A stretch of 64,000 bases of DNA. It comes from Cloeon dipterum (taxonomy: Eukaryota; Arthropoda; Insecta; Ephemeroptera; Baetidae). A program made the translations under genes and the position numbers. The notes under the pieces were generated by a model. It searched no databases and was not told the origin of the DNA. It saw only the letters and a list, made by a program, of their open reading frames with translations. The DNA lies in assembly GCF_949628265.1 (NCBI RefSeq), contig NC_088786.1, forward strand, positions 33,129,681-33,193,680, read 5' to 3'. This document shows, in pieces, positions 14,660 through 24,703 of this stretch (its first letter is position 1; the number at the start of each line of letters is the position of its first letter).

Positions 14660-17025
14660 CTGGCAGACCTGTCTCCGTCTGGCCACTCGGAGCTGACCAG
14701 CGGCGAGGGGCGCACGCGCCGCCCCGCTGACCACTGGCCGAGGTGCCACCCCTAAATGCAAACGAGCCGGCCCCGTGACCTCGTGACACGCCATGCAGCG
14801 GCAGAAAATTCAAATTATCTCAAGAGCGAGAGAGACGTTTCCAGGTCGCATATATGGACAAGCGTAAACAGCGGCCTTTTTGTGTGTTATTTTCGCTTGG
14901 AAATATAATAATCGGCTGCGGTGGTTGGTTGAATGACTGATACAATTGGCTTGGCGAATTCGGCGGTGAAATAAATAATAAATAATGTGGCGGACCTTGC
15001 GTCGTGTCGCGAGTTGACCTTCTTTTCTCCCTTCGAAGCAAACAGATAAGGACAGAAACTAAGACAATTGACGCATAAATACAAGTCTGAAACGATCGTA
15101 TTTGAATATTTGTTACTTCCTTATGTACTGTGTTCCATTCGGATGGCTAAAATTTTGCAATGAAGAATGACCAACAATATTGACTCAATTGTTTAGTGTA
15201 TCAAATTAAACAAAAGAAGCAATGATATGATAATATTTTGGCGCAAATTAGGGCAGTTTGTCGGGCGTAAGAAATTAAAATTTTATTTAAACAGCAAAAG
15301 TGCGATAATTTTGTTCAAATCTAAAATCTGGCTAGTGCCTGTCCATGTGCTTATCTGTTCAATAATTCCCTTTCCTGAATAATATTGATTTTGAATTTTC
15401 AATCACGATAACCGTCCATCTTTTGAGCTACCCGGCTTGTGTTTTGTTTTCCGGCGCCGCGAAGGCCAGTCGTTGCTCCGAACTCTCTTTTGCATTTAAT
15501 TCTCTCTTTGACGTTGCTGATTTAGCTCGCCTGTCCGCCTCCGGCGTTTTATCCATATTCATAATCGTTTGGCCTCGGCTTTGATCAATCGCCTTTCTTT
15601 CTTTCCCCCCATTATTATAATATGTGCATAGTACGTCAAGGTGCGAGGAGTATTGTGCATTGCGAAATAAGAGGGTCAGTCCCAATGCCTTTTTGCCATC
15701 GATTTCCCGACGCGGCGACACTTTGACACGTTAGTACGTATATGCGGAGCGCGAGAAAAACTCGAAGAGGGTGATTAGCAGGAAAAGAACTTGGCCTCGA
15801 TTTTTTTTCGGCATGACGCAAATTGGGGCCAAGGAGAGCACGCACAAATTGTTGCGAAAGACCAATGAATGCATCTCTACTTTTCCTTACGCCCCGCTGC
15901 GGGAAAACTTATGTGTATGTAAATTAGTCTACTGCGTGGCGCTAAAACATGAAATTGGTCAAGGAAAGCTGGGTGTCATAAAATTGTTTATTGCTGCGTG
16001 GAGTTTTATATATACTTCAAACCTCTTGAGAAATGATAGTTTTTAGCTTGAAAATGACCAATTTTTGCATGCTACTTTGACAATTAAATCTAAACTTTCT
16101 TTTGCTGATGTCAATGAGCTGTTAAAGAATCTGACATGCATTAAACTTCTGCCTGTGCAATCCAAACATTAAGACGATTTTTGAAGGGTGACGCATTTTA
16201 CGGTTTACTGCTTGAAATATATGCTCTATTGTAATTATTAACTGCTTGGTTGTATCCTTCGCGTTCAAGTCAATAGTGCAGTGATAGTCACGCTCAGTGT
16301 AGCAGACTTTAAGGGAAGATTGCTGCACGTGAGCGAGCCAAATTGACGTCATGCTATTCGAGCGCAAGACAGAAAAGTCAATTTCGACTTTCCAACTGAC
16401 ACATGGGATTGAAACCGATTTAGCAAATAATCAATTAATTAACTAAAAATATTTACTGTAATTTTAAAAGATTTAAATATAGCCGCTGAAATTAGTCCCT
16501 CTACTCCCTCTTAAGATTATATTTAAAATATCTTTGATTTGACGTATTTATTTGTAGTGTAACTTGAATAATTAAACCTATCTTTATTTAACAAATATTG
16601 TCAGAAATGTATCTCGTAATCTATAAGTGCGGTATCAGATTAAACTTCTTGTTTGTTATTGTTAGAGCAATTTGTTCTAATAATATTATTTAAGCCATCA
16701 AGTTTGAGCGTGAATTGAGTAGTTCTTTTACAACGAAGTAAAATTGCGAATTTTACACTCCCATCAAAATCACTTAAAATTTTATTTCGAAAAAACTCAT
16801 TATCACTCGAATTTTAATTTACACATTAAAAAATAACTGTTTTCTTATCAAATTTTGATATTTTAAACATCTCTTTTGATGAGGAAAATATTTCAACCGT
16901 CTCGACTTCATTTTAAAAATAGCATTTTTCATCCTTGTGTGCTACTGCCTTCATTGGCATCAATTACTCTTTTCTTTTTTCATATTTCCAACAAGGTGTA
17001 AGCTTTAGTAAGGTGAAACACTCAC
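14660..17025. other. No gene assigned apart from the weak 15.4 kb frame
   Basis: AT-rich, with scattered short frames on both strands that lack domains or good splice context. Nothing further is supported. Confidence 0.4.
15432..15562 (-). other. Weak candidate 5' exon (MNMDKTPEADRR...)
   Basis: Minus-strand frame of 43 codons, rich in Lys, Glu, Ser and Ala, starting at 15562 and ending at GCCGG/gtagct at 15432 in phase 2, again compatible with the katanin exon at 9190. The composition is protein-like, but the donor is weak and nothing else supports it. Confidence 0.15.
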
Positions 17026-17504
17026 TTGATGAGCGGCAGCCGGACGTCCTTGGACTTGCTCCTGAAGCAGGCGGGGGCGGCCTTGAAGAGGCGCGAGGCC
17101 GCGCCGAGGAGCAGGTCGTGGTGCAACACCTCCATCCTTTTGACTGCCTTTTCGGCCCTTTTCTGCCCACGGCTCGGCCTCGCCTCCTTGGCCAGCTGCT
17201 GCTGCTGGTAAAGCTGGTGCTTGGACGCGAGCGAAACGGGGCCACGGCGCCTGCCAACTGCCCCGCGGCCGCTCTCCGCCCGCTTGATCGCCACAGTCGG
17301 GGGCGCCTTCTTGCTGCTGCCGGGGCCCTCGTCCCGCCCCGGAGGCCGCGTGCTCAGGGTGGTACCTATCTTGGCGAAGGGCCACCTGAACCGCATGCGA
17401 AATCTCTTGCCCGCGTCCGCCTCGCCGACAAGCCAGAGCGTGAGTGCCTGTCTACCCGGTGGCGTGCGTCGGCCGGGGGAGTAAGGGGCGCGCGCATCCT
17501 CCAA
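17026..17504 (-). CDS. Possible long 5' exon of katanin or of an unknown minus-strand gene
   Basis: A GC-rich 479 nt minus-strand frame from an ATG at 17504 reads 159 codons and ends at a strong donor, ATCAA/gtgagt, at 17026 in phase 2. The nearest downstream minus-strand exon with a matching acceptor phase is katanin at 9190, which would make a 629-residue protein. The product is basic and rich in Arg, Lys, Pro, Ser and Gln, with a QLYQQQQLAKEARP stretch and KRMEVLHHDLLLGAASRLF. No known domain is seen. Overlapping open frames on both strands are by-products of the high GC content. Real exon status is likely from the donor and codon bias; linkage to katanin is inference. Confidence 0.4.
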
Positions 17505-17864
17505 GGTCGAGACCTTGCACCCTTGCCCGTGAGAGTGAGATGCGCGCGAGGAGACACTCGCGGACGACGCTCCTCCACGGCCAAATCGGAATTTTTATCA
17601 CAGCTCGTCAGATATTAGTTTATAGAGATTTCTTAAGAAAAATAATATAAATACTCTTTGGTAATAAAGTACAGGAAATCACGATTGGACTAAATCTCGT
17701 TTTAATTTGTTAAAATCTTGAATAAAATACTAACATCTAAAAATATTGAGTGTTATTGAAACACTCACAATTACACTTTTTATATATTTACATATAATTT
17801 GGAGAGAGTGGAGCTACAGAATGTTTTATAATCTGCAAATTGTCGTTTTTACTTCCACGATGTT

Positions 17865-18295
17865 TTTCCGAATTCTACGTTGCCAAAATGAGCACAAGAG
17901 TGGCTGGCTTAGGAGAGACAGAAAACGCCTTCAGCAAGAGGTTTGAAGTCACAACAGAGGTATAGGGATTTATTAATCTCCTGTTATAAATATAAAAGTT
18001 TCACGTGGCTTTTGCAGTGGTGCACAGCAATAAACAATATCGAGTACATTCGCCAAGCAATCCATCCATTCGTCCTGGAACTGGGTCTAGAAAACATTCT
18101 CAACTCCATGGCTGACTGAGTTCCACTCTGAATCGAACGCGACTCAGTGCAGGAAAACACTTTAGCTGGTCATCGATGAAGCCATTGACATCGTCAGCAA
18201 CAAAATCATTGATCTGATAGAAACAATGGCAGAAAAGAGTGCTATTCTTCACTATTTTCATGTTTTGGCTCAATTTAATTTTACTCCACAGATTT
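17865..18295 (+). pseudogene. Inverted, broken copy of BAIAP3 exons
   Basis: Nearly identical, in reverse orientation, to 27340-27770 of the BAIAP3 gene. It covers most of exon 27778-27671, the intron that follows, exon 27612-27397 and part of the next intron. It is not functional: a 4-nt insertion near 18113 shifts the frame (GCTGACTGAG against GCTGAG), a CAG codon is TAG near 18158, and the donor after GCAGAAAAG near 18237 is deleted. Few other differences are visible, so the duplication seems recent. Because an intron is retained, it arose by DNA-level duplication and not by retroposition. It abuts the mucin-like inverted repeat. Confidence 0.88.
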
Positions 18296-18448
18296 CTTGC
18301 GCAGATTTAATTCTGGTTAAAATTTTAAAAAATGTGTCTTCTAATTCTTATAAATTTTACCTGCTTTAAATCGAGGAGAATTCATTCCAAATAAAGAAAA
18401 TGTTCAGATTGCAAAGCTTAAATTTATTTCACACACAGAAACAGCATA

Positions 18449-18958
18449 TTATGGTACGGACGCTGTCGTGGTCGTGATAGTGGAGTCAGCAATCGGCATA
18501 GTGGACTCGGTAGTTGTGGTAGTTGAGTCGGTAGTCGTGGTAGTGGAGTCGGTAGTCGGGATAGTGGAGGTGGTAGTCGCACCTGTGGTGGTTGTGGTGC
18601 CGGCTTTAGTGGTAGTTGTCGGTTTAGGACTCTTCGTCTTCTCCGTTTTTTCAGTTTTTTCCGTCTTTTTGGAAGTGGCAGGCCTAGTAGTTTTTGGTTT
18701 TTCTGTCTTCTTCGTAGTACTGGGCTTTGTAATTTCGGGTTTTTCTGTTTTCTTGGAAGTAGAAGGCTTTGGTTTTTCCGTTTTCTCCGGTTTCTCTGTC
18801 TTCTTCGAAGTCGCGGGCCTGATGGACGTAGTTTTTTCTGTTTTCTTGGAGGCTGCTGCTTTAGTCGACGTTGTTTTCACCTTGGTTATGTCCTTGCTGT
18901 CACAGAGGCACAAGCTGGAGAGCAGCACGAAAGCGAACAGGGGCAGGAGCAGACGCAT
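18449..18958 (-). CDS. Secreted Lys/Thr-rich mucin-like protein 1, 169 aa
   Basis: Single exon. MRLLLPLFAFVLLSSLCLC is a textbook signal peptide (cleavage likely after residue 19). The mature chain has no cysteine. It holds five or six imperfect SKKTEK-type repeats interspersed with Pro/Thr (about residues 35-115), then a Thr/Ser-rich tail with DSTTTTT and ESTMPIADST blocks that add acidic residues. Such Thr/Pro-rich tails are typical substrates for mucin-type O-glycosylation. A TATA box lies about 60 bp upstream. The protein resembles insect salivary, glue or peritrophic mucins only in composition; no family was recognised. The head-to-head paralogue at 21872 has an identical signal peptide. 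The Val-rich frame on the opposite strand is a by-product. Confidence 0.85.
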   Translation of the reverse strand: MRLLLPLFAFVLLSSLCLCDSKDITKVKTTSTKAAASKKTEKTTSIRPATSKKTEKPEKTEKPKPSTSKKTEKPEITKPSTTKKTEKPKTTRPATSKKTEKTEKTEKTKSPKPTTTTKAGTTTTTGATTTSTIPTTDSTTTTTDSTTTTTESTMPIADSTITTTTASVP

Positions 18959-19017
18959 GGTTATGATCAGGTTGTGGTACTGCTGAATAAGATAGACAAC
19001 TGGATTCGCGCACGGTC

Positions 19018-19025
19018 CTTTTATA
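19018..19025 (-). promoter_or_regulatory. TATA box of mucin-like gene 1
   Basis: TATAAAAG on the minus strand, about 60 bp before the ATG at 18958. It lies in sequence nearly identical to the TATA region of the paralogue at 21.8 kb. Confidence 0.75.
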
Positions 19026-19979
19026 CTAAAATGCTCGCGGGGAAAGAGCTCAGACGGAAGTGAGCAACATATATATCATTCTGAAATTGTCAAGTTGCAA
19101 TTTGCGGTGAAGTTTCGAAAGGTAATTCATAAATTATAATATGTGGCGAGTGTCGGACGACACACGTTATAGTCATAAATTAAAATATTAGACATCTACC
19201 AACTGCCATGTGTTGTGAATAAACTGCATTATTTAAATATGTTCTTCTTACTAAACAGTTTATCCTGCAAGGAATGGGATTTATATCATTTAATTTGATA
19301 TACTGTAATTAAAATATATTTTGAGCACGAAAATTTTAATAATTACGCAAAAGAAATAATTATAATGCTCTTTTTCCTTAAAAAATCTTAAGATAAAAAT
19401 TATTTGATGGAGAACGGCGCTCGACAAACTATACAAGAAAGGGGCAAGCGCGTCCTTGCCCGTGCGCCTTTTTGTCTCTTTGTGTGGCTTTTGCATTATT
19501 GAGTCTAGTCAGGCTGGTCGGCCCGAGTTCAAGAACTCCTGTTTTTGCCAGGGGCGAGAAGTGGGCCAAGGACAAAATGTTATTTACGCGTTGCCTGATC
19601 TAGACATCTAATCGAAACACGCCCAAGAGCATGCAAAACAACACTTCCTTGCCGTTCATTTCCACCTGCTTAAACTGCCTTCCTTTGATTGGTGTATATA
19701 GCGAGCTATGTGTTTGTTAGAATTTCGAATAGACCAGCGAGGCCGATTTCTGCTTAAATGCAATTCATGAAATTGTTTAAAAATCAAGCTAATTAAGAAG
19801 GAAAACAATTTTGCGTATGTTGTCCATTTTTGGGAGCGACTTAGTTAAGCACTCATTGAAAATTAAACAAGTGGCTAAAATTTAGCATGGAGCGATTGAA
19901 TGTAGGTCACTCTTTACTTGATTGCTATCAACTGACCACCAGAAAAGGCCGTTAATCAATTTTCGCGCGCTCAGGAGAC

Positions 19980-20200
19980 GTGTCAAGTAGCAGGAAGTGG
20001 TGTGTTGCTTTGTTTCTTGGGCGTGTTTTGCGATGTCTAGGTCGAGCAACACATGAATATGTTGTCCTTGGCCCACTTCTCACCCTTAACAAAAAGCGAG
20101 TTCTTGAACCTGGCTCCACTATTCATAATGCAAAAGCCGCCAACGCTTCAAAGGGACAAAAGCAGCGACGAGACCGCGCTTCTATGCAGTCGTTCCAATT
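19980..20200 (+). repeat. Degenerate third copy of the arm segment
   Basis: Same orientation as the right arm (21215-21405). Shared blocks are GGGCGTGTTT, GATGTCTAG, GGCCCACTTCTCA, AGTTCTTGAAC and ATAATGCAAAAGCC. It is clearly more diverged than the two arms are from each other. No mucin-like frame follows it. Confidence 0.65.
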
Positions 20201-20474
20201 GATTGGCTTCATTTTCATGCCGGGTTTTCTAAAAGTCTGTGTTTACTTTTCTTTTATCGATTAAATCAATTAAATAAAAATTCAATCCTCAATTAGAATT
20301 GTAGAGCGAAATATATTACACATTTTATTATAAGTTTCAAATCACAATCAGAGAAAAAATACCGAATTCTTAGGCTGCAACCATAATTCACTGGTTAAAG
20401 TTGTAATAGACATTTACTCATAAATTTTCTGATTTTGACCCATATGTTTCAAAACTGTTTTTTTTACTCTTTTT

Positions 20475-20710
20475 ATCCCTGTCCGAGGACCGGGAAGGGC
20501 ACGCACTGCAGTAGCACGAATGCTGAAACCCGGGTCCCAATAACACCGCGAATGGATAACATGGGCGCACCAGGCCGCACAGGGACGCAGCCCACTGAAG
20601 GGCCACTTGCCTCTGCACCGAGGACTGCATTGAAACGCTAGACATTCGTCCCGTGAAGCCAAATCACGCATGCTGGAAAGGTGCAAACCAGCAAGTAGCG
20701 AGATTTTACT
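20475..20710 (+). repeat. Dispersed short repeat, copy 4
   Basis: Near full-length copy: GGGTCCCAATAACAC and GGATAACATGGG on the left, GCACCGAGGA in the middle, then TTGAAACGCTAGACATTCGT, GCTGGAAAGG and ACCAGCAAGTAGCGAG on the right. It lies in the inverted-repeat spacer. Confidence 0.75.
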
Positions 20711-21804
20711 GCACACGTATCTAATTTAAACTCAGCTTCCTGCGCCGTGTCAAGTGATTTATGCTAGGCGAAGTTTACTGTCATACTGTCATAAAACTTG
20801 AAGTGCACATTTCGCATTTCACTATCTACCAGGGTAATCAGTAATTGCAAGTGCCGCCATTCAAATCGGAAATGTATGTCAACGTCGAAGGCTGGGAACA
20901 AAAATTGTTGCACAATCAACTAGATGTCTGCGTGGCTTTAAAAAGCGCAACTGCTGGTCGTCGTTTGGTTAAAATGCTCATATTTAAATAAATACAAAGC
21001 CCTTTGCTCCTAAAAATATTATCAATATATTAAGCACACACTTACAAGAAAAATTGGTGTTTGGTCATTTTTACATCGAGTATTTTCCCCTGTACGATTG
21101 AATTATGATTTGAGATTTGATATTCTAACACACAGCTCGCTATACACCAATAAAAGAAAGGCAGTTTAAGCAGGTGGAAATGAACGGCAAGGAAGTGTTG
21201 TTTTGCATGCTCTTGGGCGTGTTTCGATTAGATGTCTAGATCAGGCAACGCGTAAATAACATTTTGGCCTCGGCCCACTTCTCAACCCTACCTGGCAAAA
21301 ACAGGAGTTCTTGAACTCGGGCCGACCAGCCTGACAAAGACTCAATAATGCAAAAGCCACACAAAGAGACAAAGAGGCGCACGGGCAAGGACGCGCTTTA
21401 GCGCCGTTCTCCACCAAATCTTTTTTATCTTGAATGTTTTTAAGAAAGGGAGCAATAATACAATTAACTCTTTTATCAATTTTTTACATGCAATTATAAA
21501 ATTTCGTGCACAAAAGTATATTTCAATTACTATATCAAATTAAATGATATAAATCCCATTCCTTGCAGGATAAACTGTTTAGTAAGAAGAACATATTTAA
21601 ATAATGCAGTTTATTCACAACACATGGCAGTTGGTAGATGTCTAATATTTTAATTTATGACTATAACGTGTGTCGTCCGAGACTCACCACATATTATAAT
21701 TTATGAATTACCTTTCAAAACTTCACCGCAAATTGCAACTTGACAATTTCAGAGTGATATACGTTGCTCACTTCCGTCTGAGCTCTTTCCCGCGAGCATT
21801 TTAG

Positions 21805-21812
21805 TATAAAAG
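21805..21812 (+). promoter_or_regulatory. TATA box of mucin-like gene 2
   Basis: TATAAAAG about 60 bp before the ATG. A TTCAGCAG initiator-like sequence lies roughly 30-35 bp downstream of it. Confidence 0.78.
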
Positions 21813-21871
21813 GACCGTGCGCGAATCCTGCTGTCTATCTTATTCAGCAGTACCACAACCTGGTCATAACC

Positions 21872-22333
21872 ATGCGTCTGCTCCTGCCCCTGTTCGCTTT
21901 CGTGCTGCTCTCCAGCTTGTGCCTCTGTGACAGCAAGGACACAGCAACCTCCATCAAGCCTGCGACTTCGAAGAAGACAGAGAAAACGGAAAAACCAACT
22001 ACTTCAAAGCCTTCTACTTCGAAGAAGACTGAAAAAACTGAAAAACCTACTTCTTCAAAGCCTTCTACTTCAAAGAAAACTGAAAAAACTACTACTCTAA
22101 AGCCTTCTACTTCGAAGAAGACTGAAAAACCAACTACTCCAAAGCCTTCTACTACGAAGAAGACAGAAAAACCAACAACTACTAGGCCTGCCACTTCCAA
22201 AAAGACGGAAAAAACGGAGAAAACAACTACCACTAAAGCCAGCACCACGACCACCACAGGTAAGACCACCACCACCACCCCGACTACTACTACCACCACC
22301 CCGACTACGACCACCACTGTCGCACCGCCCTGA
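21872..22333 (+). CDS. Secreted Lys/Thr-rich mucin-like protein 2, 153 aa
   Basis: Single exon. The signal peptide is identical to gene 1 (residues 1-19). The mature protein has about six imperfect repeats around PSTSKKTEKPTT (about residues 28-115) and ends in an almost pure Thr tail with Pro and Lys, TTTTPTTTT-like, finishing VAPP. It has no cysteine and, unlike gene 1, almost no acidic residues in the tail. An AATAAA polyadenylation signal lies about 35 bp after the stop. It is transcribed divergently from gene 1 out of the inverted repeat. Function is not recognised; secretion and heavy O-glycosylation are inferred from composition. Confidence 0.85.
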   Translation: MRLLLPLFAFVLLSSLCLCDSKDTATSIKPATSKKTEKTEKPTTSKPSTSKKTEKTEKPTSSKPSTSKKTEKTTTLKPSTSKKTEKPTTPKPSTTKKTEKPTTTRPATSKKTEKTEKTTTTKASTTTTTGKTTTTTPTTTTTTPTTTTTVAPP

Positions 22334-22658
22334 GCACGGCCAAACTAATATTATGCTGTTTCTGTATTTGAAATAAATTTAAGTAAGCTTTGCAATCTGA
22401 ACATTTTATTTAATCGGAATAAATTCTCCTCGATTTCAATCAGCTAAAAATTGGAATAGTTTGAATTATGAGGGCATCAAACAAAATTTTACTTATTTTA
22501 AATTAAATTAATTTTTTAATTTTAGTTTTTTTTAACAGTCACCTTGTGTTATTGGCCATATTTTGATTGAATTGTATGGTTAAAATGTAAGGTTTTTAGC
22601 ACAATGTTTTAGCCCCACGAATTTTACAATTTACAAATTATTAAAATTTTGTTTAATA

Positions 22659-22660
<2 letters not shown>

Positions 22661-22723
<63 letters not shown>
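22661..22723. repeat. (AT)n microsatellite
   Basis: About 31 uninterrupted AT units. The Ile/Tyr frame across it is an artefact. Confidence 0.97.
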
Positions 22724-22724
<1 letters not shown>

Positions 22725-23350
22725 TACAGTTTTCGCTCATCATATTTAACAATATTAATTTTGAGAAATTCAAGTTTGAAGCTTGTTGTGTTTCCAATTA
22801 TTTAAATACGGGTTTTAGTTTTACCATTTTTGGCTAATTATTAGAACGTCGCCGCACTGATCATTTTTTTGGGTACTTGGGATTTCACTAGAATTGTGTT
22901 ATTTTAGGATTCTTAAAATCTCGTGCAACTTCAAGTTTGCGTTATGCTCTGCAATATTGGATGATTTTATGAAGAAATCCGTAAAATATAATGTTCTTCA
23001 TGAAAAATATAGCAGGTGAACTGACACAAAATTTGAGATGGATATTTTTATTTAGCAATCACTCACAATCAGTAAGTACGTCCCACTGGCAGTGAAGGAT
23101 AGTTCAGAAAGCTGAAATAAACTTGTCGCAATCAACACACCAGTGGTTTGATGTGGACTATTTACGTTACCTTTTTAACTTTTACGGTAGAAACCAATCA
23201 TAACTAGAGAAATAAACTGGATTCCTTCTACAACAGCTGTTTTTTTTTAAATTTCTGTCGGATTCAATACAAAGCTATAAAGAATTTTTTAAACTAACAA
23301 TTATTCTGTCGTAATTTTTTCTTGCTGTAAGATGCACTTCCCGCCCCCTG

Positions 23351-23385
<35 letters not shown>

Positions 23386-24284
23386 CTGCAAGTGCTGAAG
23401 CGGTAGCGGTCACTGCAGCGGTGCAGCCAATGAAGCAGGTTGCACGTTCAATTTCATTGGAAAAATATGACGGCGTGGGGGTGGTTTTTTTTCAAAGGTG
23501 GGTGGTTTATTGGTTCGTGGCAAAGTCATTGACTATTGGGACATTCGAAAAAGTTACGATTATTTTACCCATGTTTTTAACCAAAATAAAATCAAATAAT
23601 TTTGAATTTAAAGGTATATTTATTTTAAAAAATGACAAAAACTTCAGGCTGTCGTTTGGTACCAATTTCAAATATTTTCATGAAGTCACCAAATAAAGAA
23701 CATTAAACGAAATTTTAAAATTATAATCATCTGCTTTCTAGTCATATAGCTACAAATAAACAGGAGAGCATTAAACACTCATGGTCGGCAGAGAGTTACT
23801 GGGGAGCGTGCGCTGAATAAGGATAAGGAGAGTGGCTGTCACTATTCTCCTAAGTCCTGAACTCCACGATTTCCCTTAATAAACTGTCGCCTCACATCGT
23901 GAGGGTGCATAACATCTGCACAGGAAAGACTCGGCGGTACCCCGAGGCCGAATACTGTGGAGAATTGCATACCAGGTACTGACTGGCTCAACGGCTCGAA
24001 TACTCGTTACCCTAGAGAGGTTAAAAGCGGAGTAAAAGCTCTGCTGATGACCTACGTGGGGACAGACAACAGCTGGAGAGCCGGTACCTTTTGTTTTTTT
24101 TCTTATCCAATCTTACCTTTTTACAAATGTCCACGTATATTCAATAACAAAAAATCATTTCAATACAATATTTGACTTATTAAAAAAGCACCGATAGTCA
24201 AAACAGTTTATTTCATTCAAAAAATCTACCAAGTCGAACAGTTTGGTTTTTCAACATTACAACAATTAATTAACATATCAAATC
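22724..24284. other. Intergenic, with a GC-richer segment at 23.75-24.08 kb
   Basis: Mostly AT-rich. A (CT)n run sits at 23354-23383. The segment 23750-24085 is clearly GC-richer than its flanks and carries no long open frame; it may be a fragment of a mobile element or an untranslated exon. Nothing else is supported. Confidence 0.45.
23354..23383. repeat. (CT)n microsatellite
   Basis: Thirty bases of alternating T and C. Confidence 0.95.
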
Positions 24285-24464
24285 ATGCCACCCAAAGTTC
24301 ACTTTACTCCAATAATAGACTCTACTGAAAAGGACAATTTCGGTTTCGAGTTATCTTTGGGTGGCCGTTGCGGTTGGGTGTGTATGGGGGCCGTGGACGA
24401 GAAAGCCCAGAAGAGGGCGGCGGCCGTGAAGAAGCTGGCCGTGGTCAGTTCGGGGCCGATTTGA
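24285..24464 (+). CDS. Hypothetical 59-residue frame
   Basis: An ATG frame reading MPPKVHFTPIIDSTEK at its start, with a Gly/Cys-rich centre (GGRCGWVCMGAV) and a basic Lys/Ala helix-like end (EKAQKRAAAVKKL). It is an island of coding-like, GC-richer sequence in AT-rich DNA about 420 bp before mucin-like gene 3. No family was recognised. A CTGGCCGTG/gtcagt site near its end could be a splice donor, in which case it would be a first exon. Confidence 0.25.
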   Translation: MPPKVHFTPIIDSTEKDNFGFELSLGGRCGWVCMGAVDEKAQKRAAAVKKLAVVSSGPI

Positions 24465-24645
24465 GGTGGCGGCAGCAGGAACGATTGTTGATTTTATGAA
24501 TTCCATTTCTAAATAAAATTGCAGGCACGATTCATCATTTCAAAATAATTTCCAAGTATATTTTTGACGTCAATGCTGTATCCTTCAGATTTGATACCTG
24601 ATGCGCTGTATCTGTTGCAATTTCCGTTTGCTTTGCTCGAAACAG

Positions 24646-24653
24646 TATAAAAG
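24646..24653 (+). promoter_or_regulatory. TATA box of mucin-like gene 3
   Basis: TATAAAAG about 50-60 bp upstream of the start codon, the same arrangement as in genes 1 and 2. Confidence 0.75.
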
Positions 24654-24703
24654 AGCCATGTGAACGATTCTGCTCCCTTCTCATCACTCTCAGCGGTTTG
24701 ATC

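Larger units (their letters stand above)
18366..19732. repeat. Left arm of large inverted repeat
   Basis: Pairs in reverse complement with 21128-22437. Shared landmarks are the 3' flank (GCAAAGCTTA, GAGGAGAATT), the mucin-like gene, its TATA region, the block TAGACATCTACCAACTGCC / GGCAGTTGGTAGATGTCTA, the 19.5 kb GAACTCCTGTTTTTGCCAGG block and the 19.7 kb TGTATATAGCGAGCTATGTG block. Boundaries are by eye, within about 15 bases. Confidence 0.88.
19733..21127. other. Spacer between the inverted-repeat arms
   Basis: About 1.4 kb. It holds a degenerate extra copy of the arm's distal segment (19980-20200) and a copy of the dispersed short repeat (20475-20710), both listed separately. No coding region was seen. 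Confidence 0.65.
21128..22437. repeat. Right arm of large inverted repeat
   Basis: Reverse-complement partner of 18366-19732. The two arms differ by indels and by the length of the mucin repeats. Each arm carries one complete mucin-like gene, transcribed outward. Confidence 0.88.

Noticed and set aside
16935-17618. 227-residue plus-strand frame
   Set aside because: Lies opposite the GC-rich minus-strand exon that has a strong donor. No domains, and the long frame is explained by GC content.
18001-18260. Possible functional exon of a plus-strand BAIAP3 copy
   Set aside because: Frameshift, nonsense codon and lost donor show it is a pseudogene fragment.
18468-18986. 172-residue Val-rich frame on the plus strand
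   Set aside because: Exact complement of the Lys/Thr-rich mucin-like gene 1. The Val/Phe/Ser composition is what Thr and Lys codons give in reverse.
21844-22317. 157-residue Val-rich frame on the minus strand
   Set aside because: Complement of mucin-like gene 2, same reasoning.
22649-22837. 62-residue Ile/Tyr repeat protein
   Set aside because: Translation of an (AT)n microsatellite.
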